Counted from the stretch's first letter, positions 34,720 through 44,914 are shown. The stretch is DNA of 64,000 nucleotides from an uncultured Bacteroidales bacterium (GCA_910586395.1 CAJUFX010000001.1:322733-386732), one strand, 5' to 3'. Program-made: numbers and translations. The notes: a model not told the origin generated them from the sequence alone.

Positions 34720-37700
34720 ATGAAAAAACTATTCATTTCATTGTTCGTGGCAATAGGCCTGACCGGCCTTGCCCGGACACACGCACAGGAAACAGCCCCG
34801 GCAATGGAAAAGCTCGCTGACTACGTGCTGAGCACCCAGGCCAATTCCACCTTCACATTCATCGACCTCAGTTCGGCAGAGGAAGCCGGCGAACACGGCA
34901 TCATGACGATGCCCATAGGCGAAGACCTCCCGACCGGTGAGGATTTGACCAATCGCTATTATGGGTTTGCCATGGAATCCAACGGCTTCACCATCAACCC
35001 CTCGGACGCCACCGACGGCATGGCCATTTTCCCGGCAATGATGGTTAATGAGAGCGGGGCCTACGTCATGGAAAAAGCGTTTACCGGCTTTGTCATTTCG
35101 GCAACCGGCGGCATTTTCTTCGATACCGCCGCCATTGATTTGAATGCCGAGACGCCCGTTCTCCCGAAATTGAAAGCGCCGGCCGCAGGCACGCTTCCGG
35201 ACGCGTTCGACATGCCCGTCGGCATTGCCGCCTATCTGTATCAATACGACAACGAGACCAAAAAGGCCACCCCCATCGTCGCCAAGAAAGCCGAAGGCAA
35301 AGCCCCGGCTTATTTGGGGATCGGCACGGATGAATTCGGCACTTTCATCATCGTACAATACGACTATATGGTAAACAACGACAACTGGATTTACCAAATT
35401 ATCTTCACGGGATCCGGCAAGGTTTCCTGCAACATCAAGCAAATGCCCAGCACGGTTACCGGAGGCTCCTACCGCCTCGCTTTAGGCGCGAAACGCGAAG
35501 ACGAGACCCTGTTGCTCGGCTCCCAAATCAACAACATTTATTCGATCGACAAAATCACCGATCCGAAAACCGAAAGTTGGGGCGTATTCAGCACCCAGAT
35601 GAAAAACCGTGCTTTTACCATGCAACCCAAAGCCGGCACCATCGCCGTAACGCCCGACTATACGTCCGCCGACGCGACGATAACACTGACGGCACTGACT
35701 CAAAAGGCGGCTTCAGCGGGGACATTGGTCATCTGCTACGCCGACCGCCAACTGACGTCCTTTACCCATACGACAACCGAAGCCTACAAGGCCGGAGACA
35801 AAATCGGCGCCGCCACCGTGATTTACAACGACACCCCCGGTGCCGACGACATCACCGTATCCTTGGACGGTCTCGCGCCGGGCAAGCGCTATTACCTCTA
35901 TGCCCTGCTCGGCACTTCGGGCATGGCGGAGGGATCTTGGAAGTACGCGACCACGCCGATTATCACGCAGGATTTCACAACGCCGGCCGTGACGCCGCCG
36001 ACAGCCATAAAGGCGGGTACGCCCGACGGCCGCCAAATTCCGTTCGAAATAGAAGGGCCGGCGGCAGGCATGACCATGATGGTGGTCAAGAGCGCTTCGG
36101 CTCAAAGCATCGCCCCCAAAGGCAAATTGACGGTCGGTCAAAAATACAACAATATGGAGCAGGACTGGATGACAGGCAACATGGTCGTTAAAAACAGCGG
36201 CACCGTTCTGGCATTCCTGGATCCCGGCACAACCAGTTTCAATGTGGATATGACGCCGGGCGAAATGGCCTATATCCACGTCTATTCCGTCTTGAATCCC
36301 GATGCCGCAACACCGGAGTATTCGAATAACATCGCCATGGCCGGCGCGTATCTCCAAGCCGACCGACTTCCGCTGAGTTACAACTTCTCCGGGAACGACG
36401 AGGCCGGAAGCCGGACGGAAGGCATGCCCCTGTTGCCGCCGGGCATGACAACCAGCGCGGTATTCAATCCCGAAGACGAGGATGCGCAGAAAATACGCAG
36501 TTCGGCCTTTATCATAGCCCGGGTAAACGAAAAATTCCCCTTGTTGTCCTTGTACGCTTATGATTTTGAGAACGGGAAGCCCGTGATGGATACCCGCTGG
36601 GTCGATGTCATCGCGCCGGCCTTTTCCGGTGCGAAAAAAGTCACCGCGTCATTCTTTACCCAATTCTATACCAGCGGCCAACTTCCAGGTCAATACAACA
36701 CCCACAAACCCACGGCCGGCGATTCGGCGCGCATCGAATACAGCCTGAACGACGGGCCTTGGCAGACGGCCGCCACCTTTACGGCCGGCAACCTGCCCGC
36801 ACTCAACGAGAACGGCCAATACCCGCTCGCGGCCGATTTCACCTGCACCGCCACCGATATCGTCCGCATCCGCTACAGTTACCGTACCGCAACGCCTGGC
36901 GTATTTAATGCCGTTTACGGTTTCGACATCCTGGAGCCCCGCGACTGCGAGACGCCGGCCCAGTTGACGGCCGTCGCCGACGGCATGACGGACCGCCAGA
37001 TCCAGTTGCGCTGGAGCGACAACAATGTGACGCCGGCGGGCCAATACCTCGTTGCGTATCAGAAATACATCAAGCCCGCGACCGACAATGGCGGCGGCAT
37101 GGGTGGCGGCCCCCTGTATCTGACGGCCGAAGGCGATACCGAAGAGGCTGAGGTCTGGAATACGATCAGCGTGAACACGGCCGAGGCCGTATTGCCCAAT
37201 CTGGAGCCCCAAACGACGTATTCCATCAAGGTGCAGGCCGTTTGCGGCGCGCTGGACTCCTCGTTCGTCAGTTCAGCCATACGTCTGAGTACGGCCACCG
37301 GCATGCCCTACGCCGAAAGCATGGCCTGCGGAGAATTCGACTGGGACAAATTTTCATACGCCTTTACCCCCAACGTATCCGTCTATGCCGGCAAGCTCGA
37401 TTCCATTCTGGAAGAAGGCGATTTCATGGTTGAAGGCGGCATCCCCGCCACCTGGAATGCCAACCTGAGTCAAGGCACTCAATTGAATGACGCCGATCCC
37501 CAGCCGGACGCCGCGGCCGTCATGACCGCGCAGAAAACGGCCCTTTTGGCCACGCCGGCCATTTACATCCGCAAGGCCGAAGTTTTCTTCCCCAAAACCC
37601 TGACGTTCAAACTGAACACCTATTCCACAATTTTTGATGAAAAGACCTATAGCTGGGCCGCTGAAAACGGCGTCGATCTCGACCCCGAATTCCGGCTTTA

Positions 37701-38751
37701 CGTTCTGGTTTCCACGAACGGCCAGTTCTCGTGGAAAGACACCGTGGCCGCCTACGACCACAACGACCTGAAAGCCGCCGAAGCCGAAGGCGAAGCCAAA
37801 GCTGAAGGCGAAACCGCGCCCCGCGGCAAGGCCTTCTCGATTGACCTGAGCCAATACGAAGGTACGGTGCAGTTCGCGTTCTACTTCCATAATCCGAACT
37901 TCCTGGATTTCGAAAGCCCTGACTACAATGGCGAAGAGCCGCTGTATCTCGAACTCTTCGACCTGGCGTTCGACTATGACGGAACGCCCTGCTTCCCGGT
38001 TGAGGGACTCAGCGCCTCGAACATTGACATAGCGGGCGCGACCCTGAGCTGGACAGGCGAAGGCGCCGAATACGGCATTGCCTACGGCCCGGCCGACGGC
38101 GAACCGACCGAAACGGTTTACCAAGACGCCACGGATGCGGAACGTCAGACCATCACGCTCGCCGACCTGACGCCCAACACCAAATACAAGGCGACCGTCA
38201 TCAGCTACTGCACCAAAGGCGACCGCGAAAACGGCTCGCCCGCCAGAACGGTTGAATTCACGACCAAACGGCAGACGTTCCACATTACGATCGACATTCT
38301 GCCCAACGCGGAAACCGGCACGGTAACGGGCGACGGCGACTGGTTCGAAAACGACAAAGTGACGCTCAAGGCTACCGCCAATGACGGCTATGCTTTCGTC
38401 GCCTGGCTGAACGGCACCGACACGCTGAGCAAGGAAGCGACCTACCAGTTCACGATGCCGGCCGAAAACCTCGCCTATACGGCTCTGTTCGTAAAGGAAC
38501 TGGCGAACGAAACGCAGCTCAAGGCCGACTTCAACGTCAGCACGAAAGACGGACTGCTGCATATCCGCAACCTCAAAGGCATCGCGGTCAAGGACATCAA
38601 TGTCTATGGCCTGACCGGCAATCTCGTCAACCGCTTCACGCTCAACAGCCGCGAAGACCTGACGTTGCCGATCGACGCCCGACGCGCGTTGCTCTTCGTA
38701 CGCCTCAACACCGAGCTGGGTGTAGCGGTTTATAAAGTTTATCTGCAGTAA
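34720..38751 (+). CDS. Giant T9SS cargo protein, family X (X2)
   Basis: 1343 residues. Signal peptide MKKLFISLFVAIGLTGLART ending AHAQ. Same plan as X1: an N-terminal domain with VNNDNWIYQIIFTGSGKVSC, FN3-like modules, the LRWSDNN...VAYQKY module leading to GMPYAESMA, then KTLTFKLNTY. X2 adds one InlB-B-like repeat before the tail (GTVTGDGDWFENDKVTLKAT, GYAFVAWLNGTDTLSKEATY). It ends with the X-type sorting tail (DGLLHIRNLKGIAVKDINVY, SREDLTLPIDARRALLFVRL). A Glu/Ala/Lys-rich insert near residues 1025-1040 (AEAEGEAKAEGETA) is absent from X1. Y2 follows after 97 bp containing a strong hairpin. Confidence 0.85.
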   Translation: MKKLFISLFVAIGLTGLARTHAQETAPAMEKLADYVLSTQANSTFTFIDLSSAEEAGEHGIMTMPIGEDLPTGEDLTNRYYGFAMESNGFTINPSDATDGMAIFPAMMVNESGAYVMEKAFTGFVISATGGIFFDTAAIDLNAETPVLPKLKAPAAGTLPDAFDMPVGIAAYLYQYDNETKKATPIVAKKAEGKAPAYLGIGTDEFGTFIIVQYDYMVNNDNWIYQIIFTGSGKVSCNIKQMPSTVTGGSYRLALGAKREDETLLLGSQINNIYSIDKITDPKTESWGVFSTQMKNRAFTMQPKAGTIAVTPDYTSADATITLTALTQKAASAGTLVICYADRQLTSFTHTTTEAYKAGDKIGAATVIYNDTPGADDITVSLDGLAPGKRYYLYALLGTSGMAEGSWKYATTPIITQDFTTPAVTPPTAIKAGTPDGRQIPFEIEGPAAGMTMMVVKSASAQSIAPKGKLTVGQKYNNMEQDWMTGNMVVKNSGTVLAFLDPGTTSFNVDMTPGEMAYIHVYSVLNPDAATPEYSNNIAMAGAYLQADRLPLSYNFSGNDEAGSRTEGMPLLPPGMTTSAVFNPEDEDAQKIRSSAFIIARVNEKFPLLSLYAYDFENGKPVMDTRWVDVIAPAFSGAKKVTASFFTQFYTSGQLPGQYNTHKPTAGDSARIEYSLNDGPWQTAATFTAGNLPALNENGQYPLAADFTCTATDIVRIRYSYRTATPGVFNAVYGFDILEPRDCETPAQLTAVADGMTDRQIQLRWSDNNVTPAGQYLVAYQKYIKPATDNGGGMGGGPLYLTAEGDTEEAEVWNTISVNTAEAVLPNLEPQTTYSIKVQAVCGALDSSFVSSAIRLSTATGMPYAESMACGEFDWDKFSYAFTPNVSVYAGKLDSILEEGDFMVEGGIPATWNANLSQGTQLNDADPQPDAAAVMTAQKTALLATPAIYIRKAEVFFPKTLTFKLNTYSTIFDEKTYSWAAENGVDLDPEFRLYVLVSTNGQFSWKDTVAAYDHNDLKAAEAEGEAKAEGETAPRGKAFSIDLSQYEGTVQFAFYFHNPNFLDFESPDYNGEEPLYLELFDLAFDYDGTPCFPVEGLSASNIDIAGATLSWTGEGAEYGIAYGPADGEPTETVYQDATDAERQTITLADLTPNTKYKATVISYCTKGDRENGSPARTVEFTTKRQTFHITIDILPNAETGTVTGDGDWFENDKVTLKATANDGYAFVAWLNGTDTLSKEATYQFTMPAENLAYTALFVKELANETQLKADFNVSTKDGLLHIRNLKGIAVKDINVYGLTGNLVNRFTLNSREDLTLPIDARRALLFVRLNTELGVAVYKVYLQ

Positions 38752-38790
38752 GACCTGCATCATGAGCGGACGGCCCCGCGCCGCCCCCTC

Positions 38791-38822
38791 GGGCAGACGG
38801 CTCCCGACCGAGCCGTCTGCCC
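38791..38822 (+). promoter_or_regulatory. 12-bp perfect hairpin in the X2-Y2 spacer
   Basis: GGGCAGACGGCT (38791-38802) pairs perfectly with 38811-38822 around an 8-nt loop. It is not followed by T, so it is probably not a standard terminator. It may be an mRNA processing or stability element setting the ratio of X2 to Y2, or partial attenuation. Confidence 0.6.
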
Positions 38823-38848
38823 CAAATAACAAATCAATAATCAACACT

Positions 38849-41800
38849 ATGTCTAAAAAAAATGTAATTGTCGCGGCCTTGTTGCTCCTCTGTGTAAGTT
38901 GGGCGAAAGGCCAGCAGAACACAACGGCGGATACGATTGTTTATCCGGGACAGAACGGCAGCAAAGCCGTTGTCTTAAACAGCCTGCAGGATGGAACCAT
39001 CAGTTTTCTTTCCGAAGACCAACGCTACCTGAGCGGCTCGATAAGCCTTGCTGCGGTGGGTTTCGTCTATGACCTGACCACCGGTGGCCTCCAGATATTC
39101 GACGACCACCAAATGCACGCCTATTTTTCGCCGGATCACTACGTGACGGCCTTGGGTGGCGAAAACCAATCGCCCTACCTCCATCTCGACGGTCAGGACA
39201 TCGACCTGGAGCCGACGACGCCTCCGGGAGAAAACGCCGAATACAACAGCCTGTCCTACTGGGCGGCGCAACCCAACGGCGGACGCATCGTCACGATGGG
39301 CTACGAATACGACCGCAGTTACTACAATGTGGGAGCGGTTCACGACGGCAAGACCGGCAAACTGCTCACATTGCTGCATTCGCACTGGCCGCTGTCCGAC
39401 AACGCCGAAGACAACGCGGGCTACGGTTCCCGCGGCGATTGTATTTCCGGCGACGGCTTGATCGTGGGCGGACACGGCACTTGGCCCGGCTGTTTCAGCA
39501 ACTGGAGTTTGATGTTTTGGGACCTCGCGGATCTGGAATCCACAGGCGAGGTTCACACTTACGGCATCGACGATCCCTCCTACAGCCAGGGTTCGTTTTA
39601 CGGCGCCAACCACGACGGAAGCATTTTGGTCGGCGACAACGAAAACACCGGCAAAGGTGTCATCCTCTATTTCGACCGCGCGAACAAATCGTTCACGTAC
39701 GATTCCATCGATCCCCTGCCCGGTTACGACGGCATTACATTTACTTCCATTTCCGACAGAGGCCTGATTACCGGCTACGTTCAGTCCGGTACGGACGTGG
39801 CGGGACGCATCGGCACCATGTACACGCAGGCCGCCGGCGTGATGACCCTGAAATCGTTCCTGCTCGAATTCTACGACATCGACGCCCCCGAATTGGGTTG
39901 TCCCATCGGCATTTCTCCTGACGGCTCGATTATACACGGCTTCTATTTCGACCACGGCTATACGAAACCTTGGTTCATTCAACTGGGTGACAAACAAATA
40001 CTGCCGCGTGTCCGCAACATCCGCGCCAAAGCGGCTCAATCCGGCTTTTCGGCCCGCCTCGACTGGCAGGCGCCGCTCGCCAGCGCCAACACGCTGACGG
40101 GTTACGAAATCTACCGCAACAACGACGATACGCCGCTCGCCACGGTGGACAAAGACGTCCTGACCTATACCGACAACAGCCTGACGTCCGGCCAATACAC
40201 TTACCGCGTCGTGGCGGTTTACGAAGAGGGACGCGCCGACGCGCGCATGTCCAACCCCGTCCAGATTATCGCCGAGGACGGTTACCTGCCGGTCCAAAAA
40301 ATCGGCAATCACTTGAAATATAATCGCTACGCTTCGATTTACTGGGGCCTGCCTTCTTCCGAAGTCATCGAAAATGCGATGAGTCCGGCCACGCTTGCCG
40401 CCAAGGGCGAAGGCAACGCCAGCATCGCGCCGAACGCCGTCCGGACAGCCCGGCCGGCCGAACAGGCCCGCAACGTCAATCCGCAGGCCAAATATCCCAA
40501 TCCGCAATTCGACTATGTGTACGACGTGAACATGCTGACGTACTCCGGCTACGGCGGCATCAAAATCGGCGACCTATACTACGTATCGAGCTGGCAGGAA
40601 GCCCGCATCCGCGTCATGAACGAAAACAATGAAATCGTTAAGATTCTGGAACCTTCCATGTTGCGTGACGAGGTGCTTTCCATGGTCTATCTGGAAAAAG
40701 ACGGTAAGAAACTGCTCTACTGCGGCTCGAAAGAGAAGGTTTACATTCTCGACTTGGAAACGGACGACATCACGGAAACTTTTGAAGCCGAAGCGCGCCA
40801 CATGACCTACATGCCCGACGTGGAAATCGAAGGCACGAAAGGCGTGTTGCTGGCGGGAGACTGGAACACGGCCGAATACTACACGACCGACGGTCAACGG
40901 CTCGCCTCTTCCGATTTCGACTTCAGCGCGCTGGATGTAGCCGGCTCGGCCTACTACGATGGCAAATTGTACGTCGCCTCCCAGACCGGCCCCAACATGA
41001 ACGAAATTTATACGTTCGACGTCGCTACCGGAAAGCCATCCGGCGAACCCGTGCAAGTGACGGAAGACCCCGCCGTCTATGACCTGCTGAGCCTGAACGG
41101 TGAAGTTACCTCCACCGACGACCTCGCCTATGCGGCCGGCCTGTCGATCGCGACGCTGAGCGACGGAACGATGGCTTTGGGCGCCGTTTTCCAATGCAGC
41201 TACACGCACAGCCGTCTGATGTTCCTCGAATTGGAAGCCGCGCCGGGAAGAAGCGCCTACAAACTGTACCGGAACGGCGAAGTCATAGCCGAGGCGCTGA
41301 ATACGCGCCGCTTCTACGACGAATTGACCGAGCCGGGTACGTACAACTATCAGGTTCAGGCGTTCGGCGACGGCAAACAATCCGAATTGTCTCCCGCCAC
41401 CACGATCACGATACCCGCCTATGACCCCTGCTTGCCGGCCAAAGACCTGAAGGCCCGCGAAACCAACCGCTGGGTCGTATTGGACTGGGACGTTCCGACG
41501 TCCGACTCGGCCGCGGGCCTCGTAGGCTTCAACGTTTACCGCGACGGCGTACGGCTCAAACAACTCCTTGACCTGGAAGCCAACGTGACCTACACCGACT
41601 TCTCGACGCTCGAACTCGGCAAGGAATACACCTACCGCATCGAAACGCTTTACAGCAGCGGTTGCGCGGCCGACACCGAAGTCAAGATTACCTTGAACAA
41701 CGAAGGCGAAGCCATGGCGCCCGCCGCTTTCCACATCGATTACAAGGAGAATCCGACCGCCTCGACCGCCGACGCCCCCATGTTCGACGTAACGGCCTCA

Positions 41801-42883
41801 TGGGAAACGCCCATGTTTGAGGAACCGCTGGCCATCGGCTACGGTACCGGCCAGATGATTACGGGCGCGGGCTTTGAAGAAGTGAACGAATACTATGCCG
41901 GCATCGGTTGGGACACCACCGACCTGAAACTGTACAAAGACCTCTACCTCGTCGGTATGGAATACATGCTGGCCGACAACGTAACCAAATTCGAGGCCTG
42001 CGTCTATCTGAACGACACGCTGGCTTACACCGAAGCGGAAAAACGTACGGTGGCGCGCGAATGGCAGACGAAATACTTCAACAAATCGATTCCGATGGAT
42101 CAGCCGGACGAAGTGGTCGTAGGCTACCACATCGTTTACCCGGCCTCCGCCACGCCCGTCGCCATCGACTTGTCTTACAGCAAACCGTTCTACAGCGACG
42201 CCATTTCGTTCGACGGTGTCGTATGGTACTCCCTGGCCGGCAGCAACCTCAGCGCCTCGTGGTGCATCCGCGGCCTCGTGGTACGCAAACGCGACTTGGA
42301 TGAAGCCACGACGGCCGGTGTAACCGACTACAAAAAGTTGGAGAGCAAAATCATGCGGCTGAGCAACGCCCCGATGCAAGCGACGCTGACGCCCGCCGCG
42401 ACGCCCGTCGTATCGCAGGCCTCGCCTAAAGCGCCGCTGACGCTGCAAGGCTTCAACCTCTACCGCCAGCGCGTTGACATCAGCGGCCAGGAAGAGGTGA
42501 AACTGAACGGCGAAGAACTGCTGAAGACGTTCTCGTTTGCCGAAGCCGAACCGTTGCCGCAAGGCGACTACGACTATACCGTGGAAGCGGTTTACGCCAA
42601 CGGTACCAAATCGGTGACCATCGCGGCCGTATTGGAAAAAGTTAGCACGGAAGGTGAATTGAACGGCCTGTCGCTGACCCTCTTCCCCAACCCGGCCACC
42701 GATGTGGTTTACGTAAACGGTGAATTCGACGATCTGCAGATTCTCGACCTCGGCGGCCGCGTATTGCGCCGTCTGCCGTCCGTATCGCAAATCGAAGTCG
42801 GCAACCTGACGCCCGGCACGTACTTCTTCCGCTTTGCGGACAAAGACGGCCGCAACTCCACCTACAAGGTGGTGATTCGATAA
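38849..42883 (+). CDS. Giant T9SS cargo protein, family Y (Y2)
   Basis: 1344 residues from ATG 38849, which gives signal peptide MSKKNVIVAALLLLCVSWAK ending GQ; the frame is open 29 codons upstream through the hairpin. Every module of Y1 is present: RYLSGSISLAAVGFVYDL, GDCISGDGLIVGGHG, the FN3 phrase YEIYRNNDDTPLATVDKDVL, KYNRYASIYWGLPSSEV, NMLTYSGYGGIKIGDLYYVS, ASWETPMFEEPLAIGYG, ASWCIRGLVVRKRDLDE, and a T9SS type A tail (LFPNPATDVVYV, ILDLGGRVLR, PGTYFFRF, YKVVIR). Y1 and Y2 are clearly duplicates, but diverged enough that this is not a recent copy. Terminator at 42939. Confidence 0.88.
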   Translation: MSKKNVIVAALLLLCVSWAKGQQNTTADTIVYPGQNGSKAVVLNSLQDGTISFLSEDQRYLSGSISLAAVGFVYDLTTGGLQIFDDHQMHAYFSPDHYVTALGGENQSPYLHLDGQDIDLEPTTPPGENAEYNSLSYWAAQPNGGRIVTMGYEYDRSYYNVGAVHDGKTGKLLTLLHSHWPLSDNAEDNAGYGSRGDCISGDGLIVGGHGTWPGCFSNWSLMFWDLADLESTGEVHTYGIDDPSYSQGSFYGANHDGSILVGDNENTGKGVILYFDRANKSFTYDSIDPLPGYDGITFTSISDRGLITGYVQSGTDVAGRIGTMYTQAAGVMTLKSFLLEFYDIDAPELGCPIGISPDGSIIHGFYFDHGYTKPWFIQLGDKQILPRVRNIRAKAAQSGFSARLDWQAPLASANTLTGYEIYRNNDDTPLATVDKDVLTYTDNSLTSGQYTYRVVAVYEEGRADARMSNPVQIIAEDGYLPVQKIGNHLKYNRYASIYWGLPSSEVIENAMSPATLAAKGEGNASIAPNAVRTARPAEQARNVNPQAKYPNPQFDYVYDVNMLTYSGYGGIKIGDLYYVSSWQEARIRVMNENNEIVKILEPSMLRDEVLSMVYLEKDGKKLLYCGSKEKVYILDLETDDITETFEAEARHMTYMPDVEIEGTKGVLLAGDWNTAEYYTTDGQRLASSDFDFSALDVAGSAYYDGKLYVASQTGPNMNEIYTFDVATGKPSGEPVQVTEDPAVYDLLSLNGEVTSTDDLAYAAGLSIATLSDGTMALGAVFQCSYTHSRLMFLELEAAPGRSAYKLYRNGEVIAEALNTRRFYDELTEPGTYNYQVQAFGDGKQSELSPATTITIPAYDPCLPAKDLKARETNRWVVLDWDVPTSDSAAGLVGFNVYRDGVRLKQLLDLEANVTYTDFSTLELGKEYTYRIETLYSSGCAADTEVKITLNNEGEAMAPAAFHIDYKENPTASTADAPMFDVTASWETPMFEEPLAIGYGTGQMITGAGFEEVNEYYAGIGWDTTDLKLYKDLYLVGMEYMLADNVTKFEACVYLNDTLAYTEAEKRTVAREWQTKYFNKSIPMDQPDEVVVGYHIVYPASATPVAIDLSYSKPFYSDAISFDGVVWYSLAGSNLSASWCIRGLVVRKRDLDEATTAGVTDYKKLESKIMRLSNAPMQATLTPAATPVVSQASPKAPLTLQGFNLYRQRVDISGQEEVKLNGEELLKTFSFAEAEPLPQGDYDYTVEAVYANGTKSVTIAAVLEKVSTEGELNGLSLTLFPNPATDVVYVNGEFDDLQILDLGGRVLRRLPSVSQIEVGNLTPGTYFFRFADKDGRNSTYKVVIR

Positions 42884-42938
42884 AGTCATCCGCGGCACGT
42901 TTCGCGGCGTTTCTCACGCCGCCGGACGAACCGACTTG

Positions 42939-42972
42939 AAGCGGCGACCCTTTCGGGCCGCCGCTTTTTTTT
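42939..42972 (+). terminator. Terminator of the X2-Y2 unit
   Basis: Stem 42939-42946 with 42959-42966, inner CCC/GGG, then eight T. A second hairpin without T tract lies just before it (42904-42910 with 42916-42922). Confidence 0.85.
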
Positions 42973-42988
42973 AGTCAAAAAAATAATA

Positions 42989-42996
42989 TACCTTTG
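42989..42996 (+). promoter_or_regulatory. -7 element for the ATPase/DUF4276 pair
   Basis: TACCTTTG, 26 bp before the ATG at 43022. The -33 region is only a T run. Confidence 0.55.
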
Positions 42997-43021
42997 TTTT
43001 TAATGAAAATAAGGCATAAAC

Positions 43022-44131
43022 ATGAACAGGAGCAAACTGACGGAAATAGAAATCAGAGGCTTTAAATCCATCGCCTATAACCGACCGCTAAAACTCGACT
43101 TTCGCGACATCAACGTGCTTTTAGGGGCAAACGGTGCCGGTAAAAGCAATCTTTTCGGTTTTTTCAAGATGCTGAGTTTTATGATGAGCGGCAGCCTGCA
43201 ATCTTTCGTCGCACAAAATGGATTCAATAACAGCCTACTGCACTATGGCCCCAAAAATACGCCTTTGCTCGACGGCCGTCTGAATTTCCAAAACAACGAT
43301 TCGTCCGACATCTACCGATTCAGCCTTACCCATGCCCAAGAGAGCCTCATCTTCAACAGCGAGGAAATAGAATGGATCAAATCCGATGCCTCCTCCCAGC
43401 GGTTCAAACCGGAATTGAACTTCAAAGAGTCGGCCCTAACGACCCATAACCATGAGACATGCAGAATTGTACGCAATATGATTTCCGGTTGCAAGACCTA
43501 CCAATTCCACGACACTTCCGCTACGGGAACGCTCCGCTTGGCCTCTACCGTCGATTCGGCTCCTTATTTGCAATCGGAAGGCAACAATCTGGCTTCGTTC
43601 CTTTATTACCTGAAACAGAATTTCAACGACGCCTACCGCCGGATTGTAAGTTATGTGCAAATGGTCATTCCGCAATTTCAGGATTTTTACTTGGAACCGA
43701 CCCCGAAAGGATACATTCTATTGAAATGGATTGACCGGTCCGCCAACGATTATATTCTGACTCCGTCTCAGTTCTCCGATGGATCCCTGCGTTATATCGC
43801 CCTGGCCACGTTGTTGCTCCAACCGGAAAAAACGATGCCCCGCGTTATTTTCATCGATGAACCGGAATTAGGCCTGCACCCCTACGCCATCAACCAACTC
43901 ATTGAAATGATTAAAGACGCCGCGTTGCACGCACAGATTATCATCGCGACCCAATCGCCGGCTTTAGCCGACGGTTTCGACGTGGAAGATGTCGCCGTCA
44001 TAGAGTGGCTTGACCATGAATTATGCACACAAGCACGCCGTCTGCAGGCCTCCGACTTGAACAAATGGCTGGAAGATTACACGCTCAGCGAATTATGGGA
44101 CAAGAATATCATAGGAGGACGCCCCGTATGA
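43022..44131 (+). CDS. AAA (AAA_21/OLD-type) ATPase, defence-system-like
   Basis: 369 residues. IEIRGFKSIAYNRPLKLDF and Walker A GANGAGKS (35-42) begin an SMC/OLD-like ATPase; the signature region is LTPSQFSDGSLRYIALATLL, Walker B VIFIDEPELGLHP, and IIIATQSPALADGF follows. There is no nuclease domain in this chain. The stop overlaps the next gene's start (ATGA), so the two are translationally coupled. Such ATPases paired with a TOPRIM- or DUF-type partner form two-gene anti-phage systems (the PARIS architecture is one example); that role here is inference. The pair is more AT-rich than the cargo genes around it and interrupts the X/Y array. Confidence 0.85.
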   Translation: MNRSKLTEIEIRGFKSIAYNRPLKLDFRDINVLLGANGAGKSNLFGFFKMLSFMMSGSLQSFVAQNGFNNSLLHYGPKNTPLLDGRLNFQNNDSSDIYRFSLTHAQESLIFNSEEIEWIKSDASSQRFKPELNFKESALTTHNHETCRIVRNMISGCKTYQFHDTSATGTLRLASTVDSAPYLQSEGNNLASFLYYLKQNFNDAYRRIVSYVQMVIPQFQDFYLEPTPKGYILLKWIDRSANDYILTPSQFSDGSLRYIALATLLLQPEKTMPRVIFIDEPELGLHPYAINQLIEMIKDAALHAQIIIATQSPALADGFDVEDVAVIEWLDHELCTQARRLQASDLNKWLEDYTLSELWDKNIIGGRPV

Positions 44132-44841
44132 CCACTATTCTCCATATACTCTGCGAAGGTTCGACAGAAGAACTATTTACGAAAAACATTCTGCAACCGC
44201 ATTTGAGTACCTTTGACATCGTGACGAAACCCTCCATTTTGGTCACGAATCGCAAAAAGAACATGCGGGGCGGGGTTATCAGTTATGCGCAAGTCTTGAA
44301 TGACCTCCGGAAAACCTATCAGTTAACGAGCCATAGCAACAGTGAGATTCACTACTTTACAACTATGCTTGATTTCTATGCGTTGCCCAACGATTTTCCA
44401 GCCTACAGCAACGCGATAACCAAAAATGACATCTATCTGCAAGTAGAAACACTGGAAAAAGCGTTCCGGCAGGATGCCAACGATATTCCACACTTTATCC
44501 CTTATATCCAGTTGCATGAATTCGAGGCTTTGGTTTTTTGCGGTTTAGACCATCTGAAAAATGAATATACGACATGTTCCCGCGAAATAGAACAGCTCAA
44601 AGAAGTATTGGCGCATTACCAAAACAATCCTGAAGCCATCGACAACGGCCGAGAGACGGCCCCGAGCAAACGGATTATCACCGCGCTCAAAGGCAAATCC
44701 CAATACAATAAGACCAAAAGCGGGCCTGCTGTCGCCTCGGCTATCGGTCTGCAAGCCTTACGTGAACGATGCCGACATTTTAACCATTGGATAACGGAAT
44801 TGGAACAGCTGAGCCCGCAATCACCATCCGTACGCCGTTAA
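44128..44841 (+). CDS. DUF4276 family protein (TOPRIM-like), partner of the ATPase
   Basis: 237 residues from ATG 44128, overlapping the ATPase stop by 4 bp. Motifs typical of DUF4276: ILCEGSTEELF (Glu10, Glu14, the acidic TOPRIM-like motif), TTMLDFYALPNDFPAY (Asp82), IQLHEFEALVF (130-137) and the end PSKRIITALKGKSQYNKTKS with HFNHWITELEQL. DUF4276 proteins are predicted nucleases often encoded next to AAA_21 ATPases. The pair is likely one functional unit, with the ATPase sensing and this protein acting on nucleic acid. A direct demonstration for this family is not something I can cite. Confidence 0.85.
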   Translation: MTTILHILCEGSTEELFTKNILQPHLSTFDIVTKPSILVTNRKKNMRGGVISYAQVLNDLRKTYQLTSHSNSEIHYFTTMLDFYALPNDFPAYSNAITKNDIYLQVETLEKAFRQDANDIPHFIPYIQLHEFEALVFCGLDHLKNEYTTCSREIEQLKEVLAHYQNNPEAIDNGRETAPSKRIITALKGKSQYNKTKSGPAVASAIGLQALRERCRHFNHWITELEQLSPQSPSVRR

Positions 44842-44914
44842 CGGATGTGCTTTCCGTAATAAACCGGATTGACGCCCCGTCTAAACGTCCTTGGCTTGGA
44901 TGCCCGGCGATCCG

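Noticed and set aside
38762-38848. Earlier start for Y2 at 38762
   Set aside because: It would put 29 residues encoded by the spacer hairpin before a clear signal peptide; 38849 is preferred.
37354-38922. A 522-codon minus-strand frame across the end of X2 and the X2-Y2 spacer
   Set aside because: It is antisense to conserved T9SS cargo sequence and passes through the spacer hairpin; no homology pattern.
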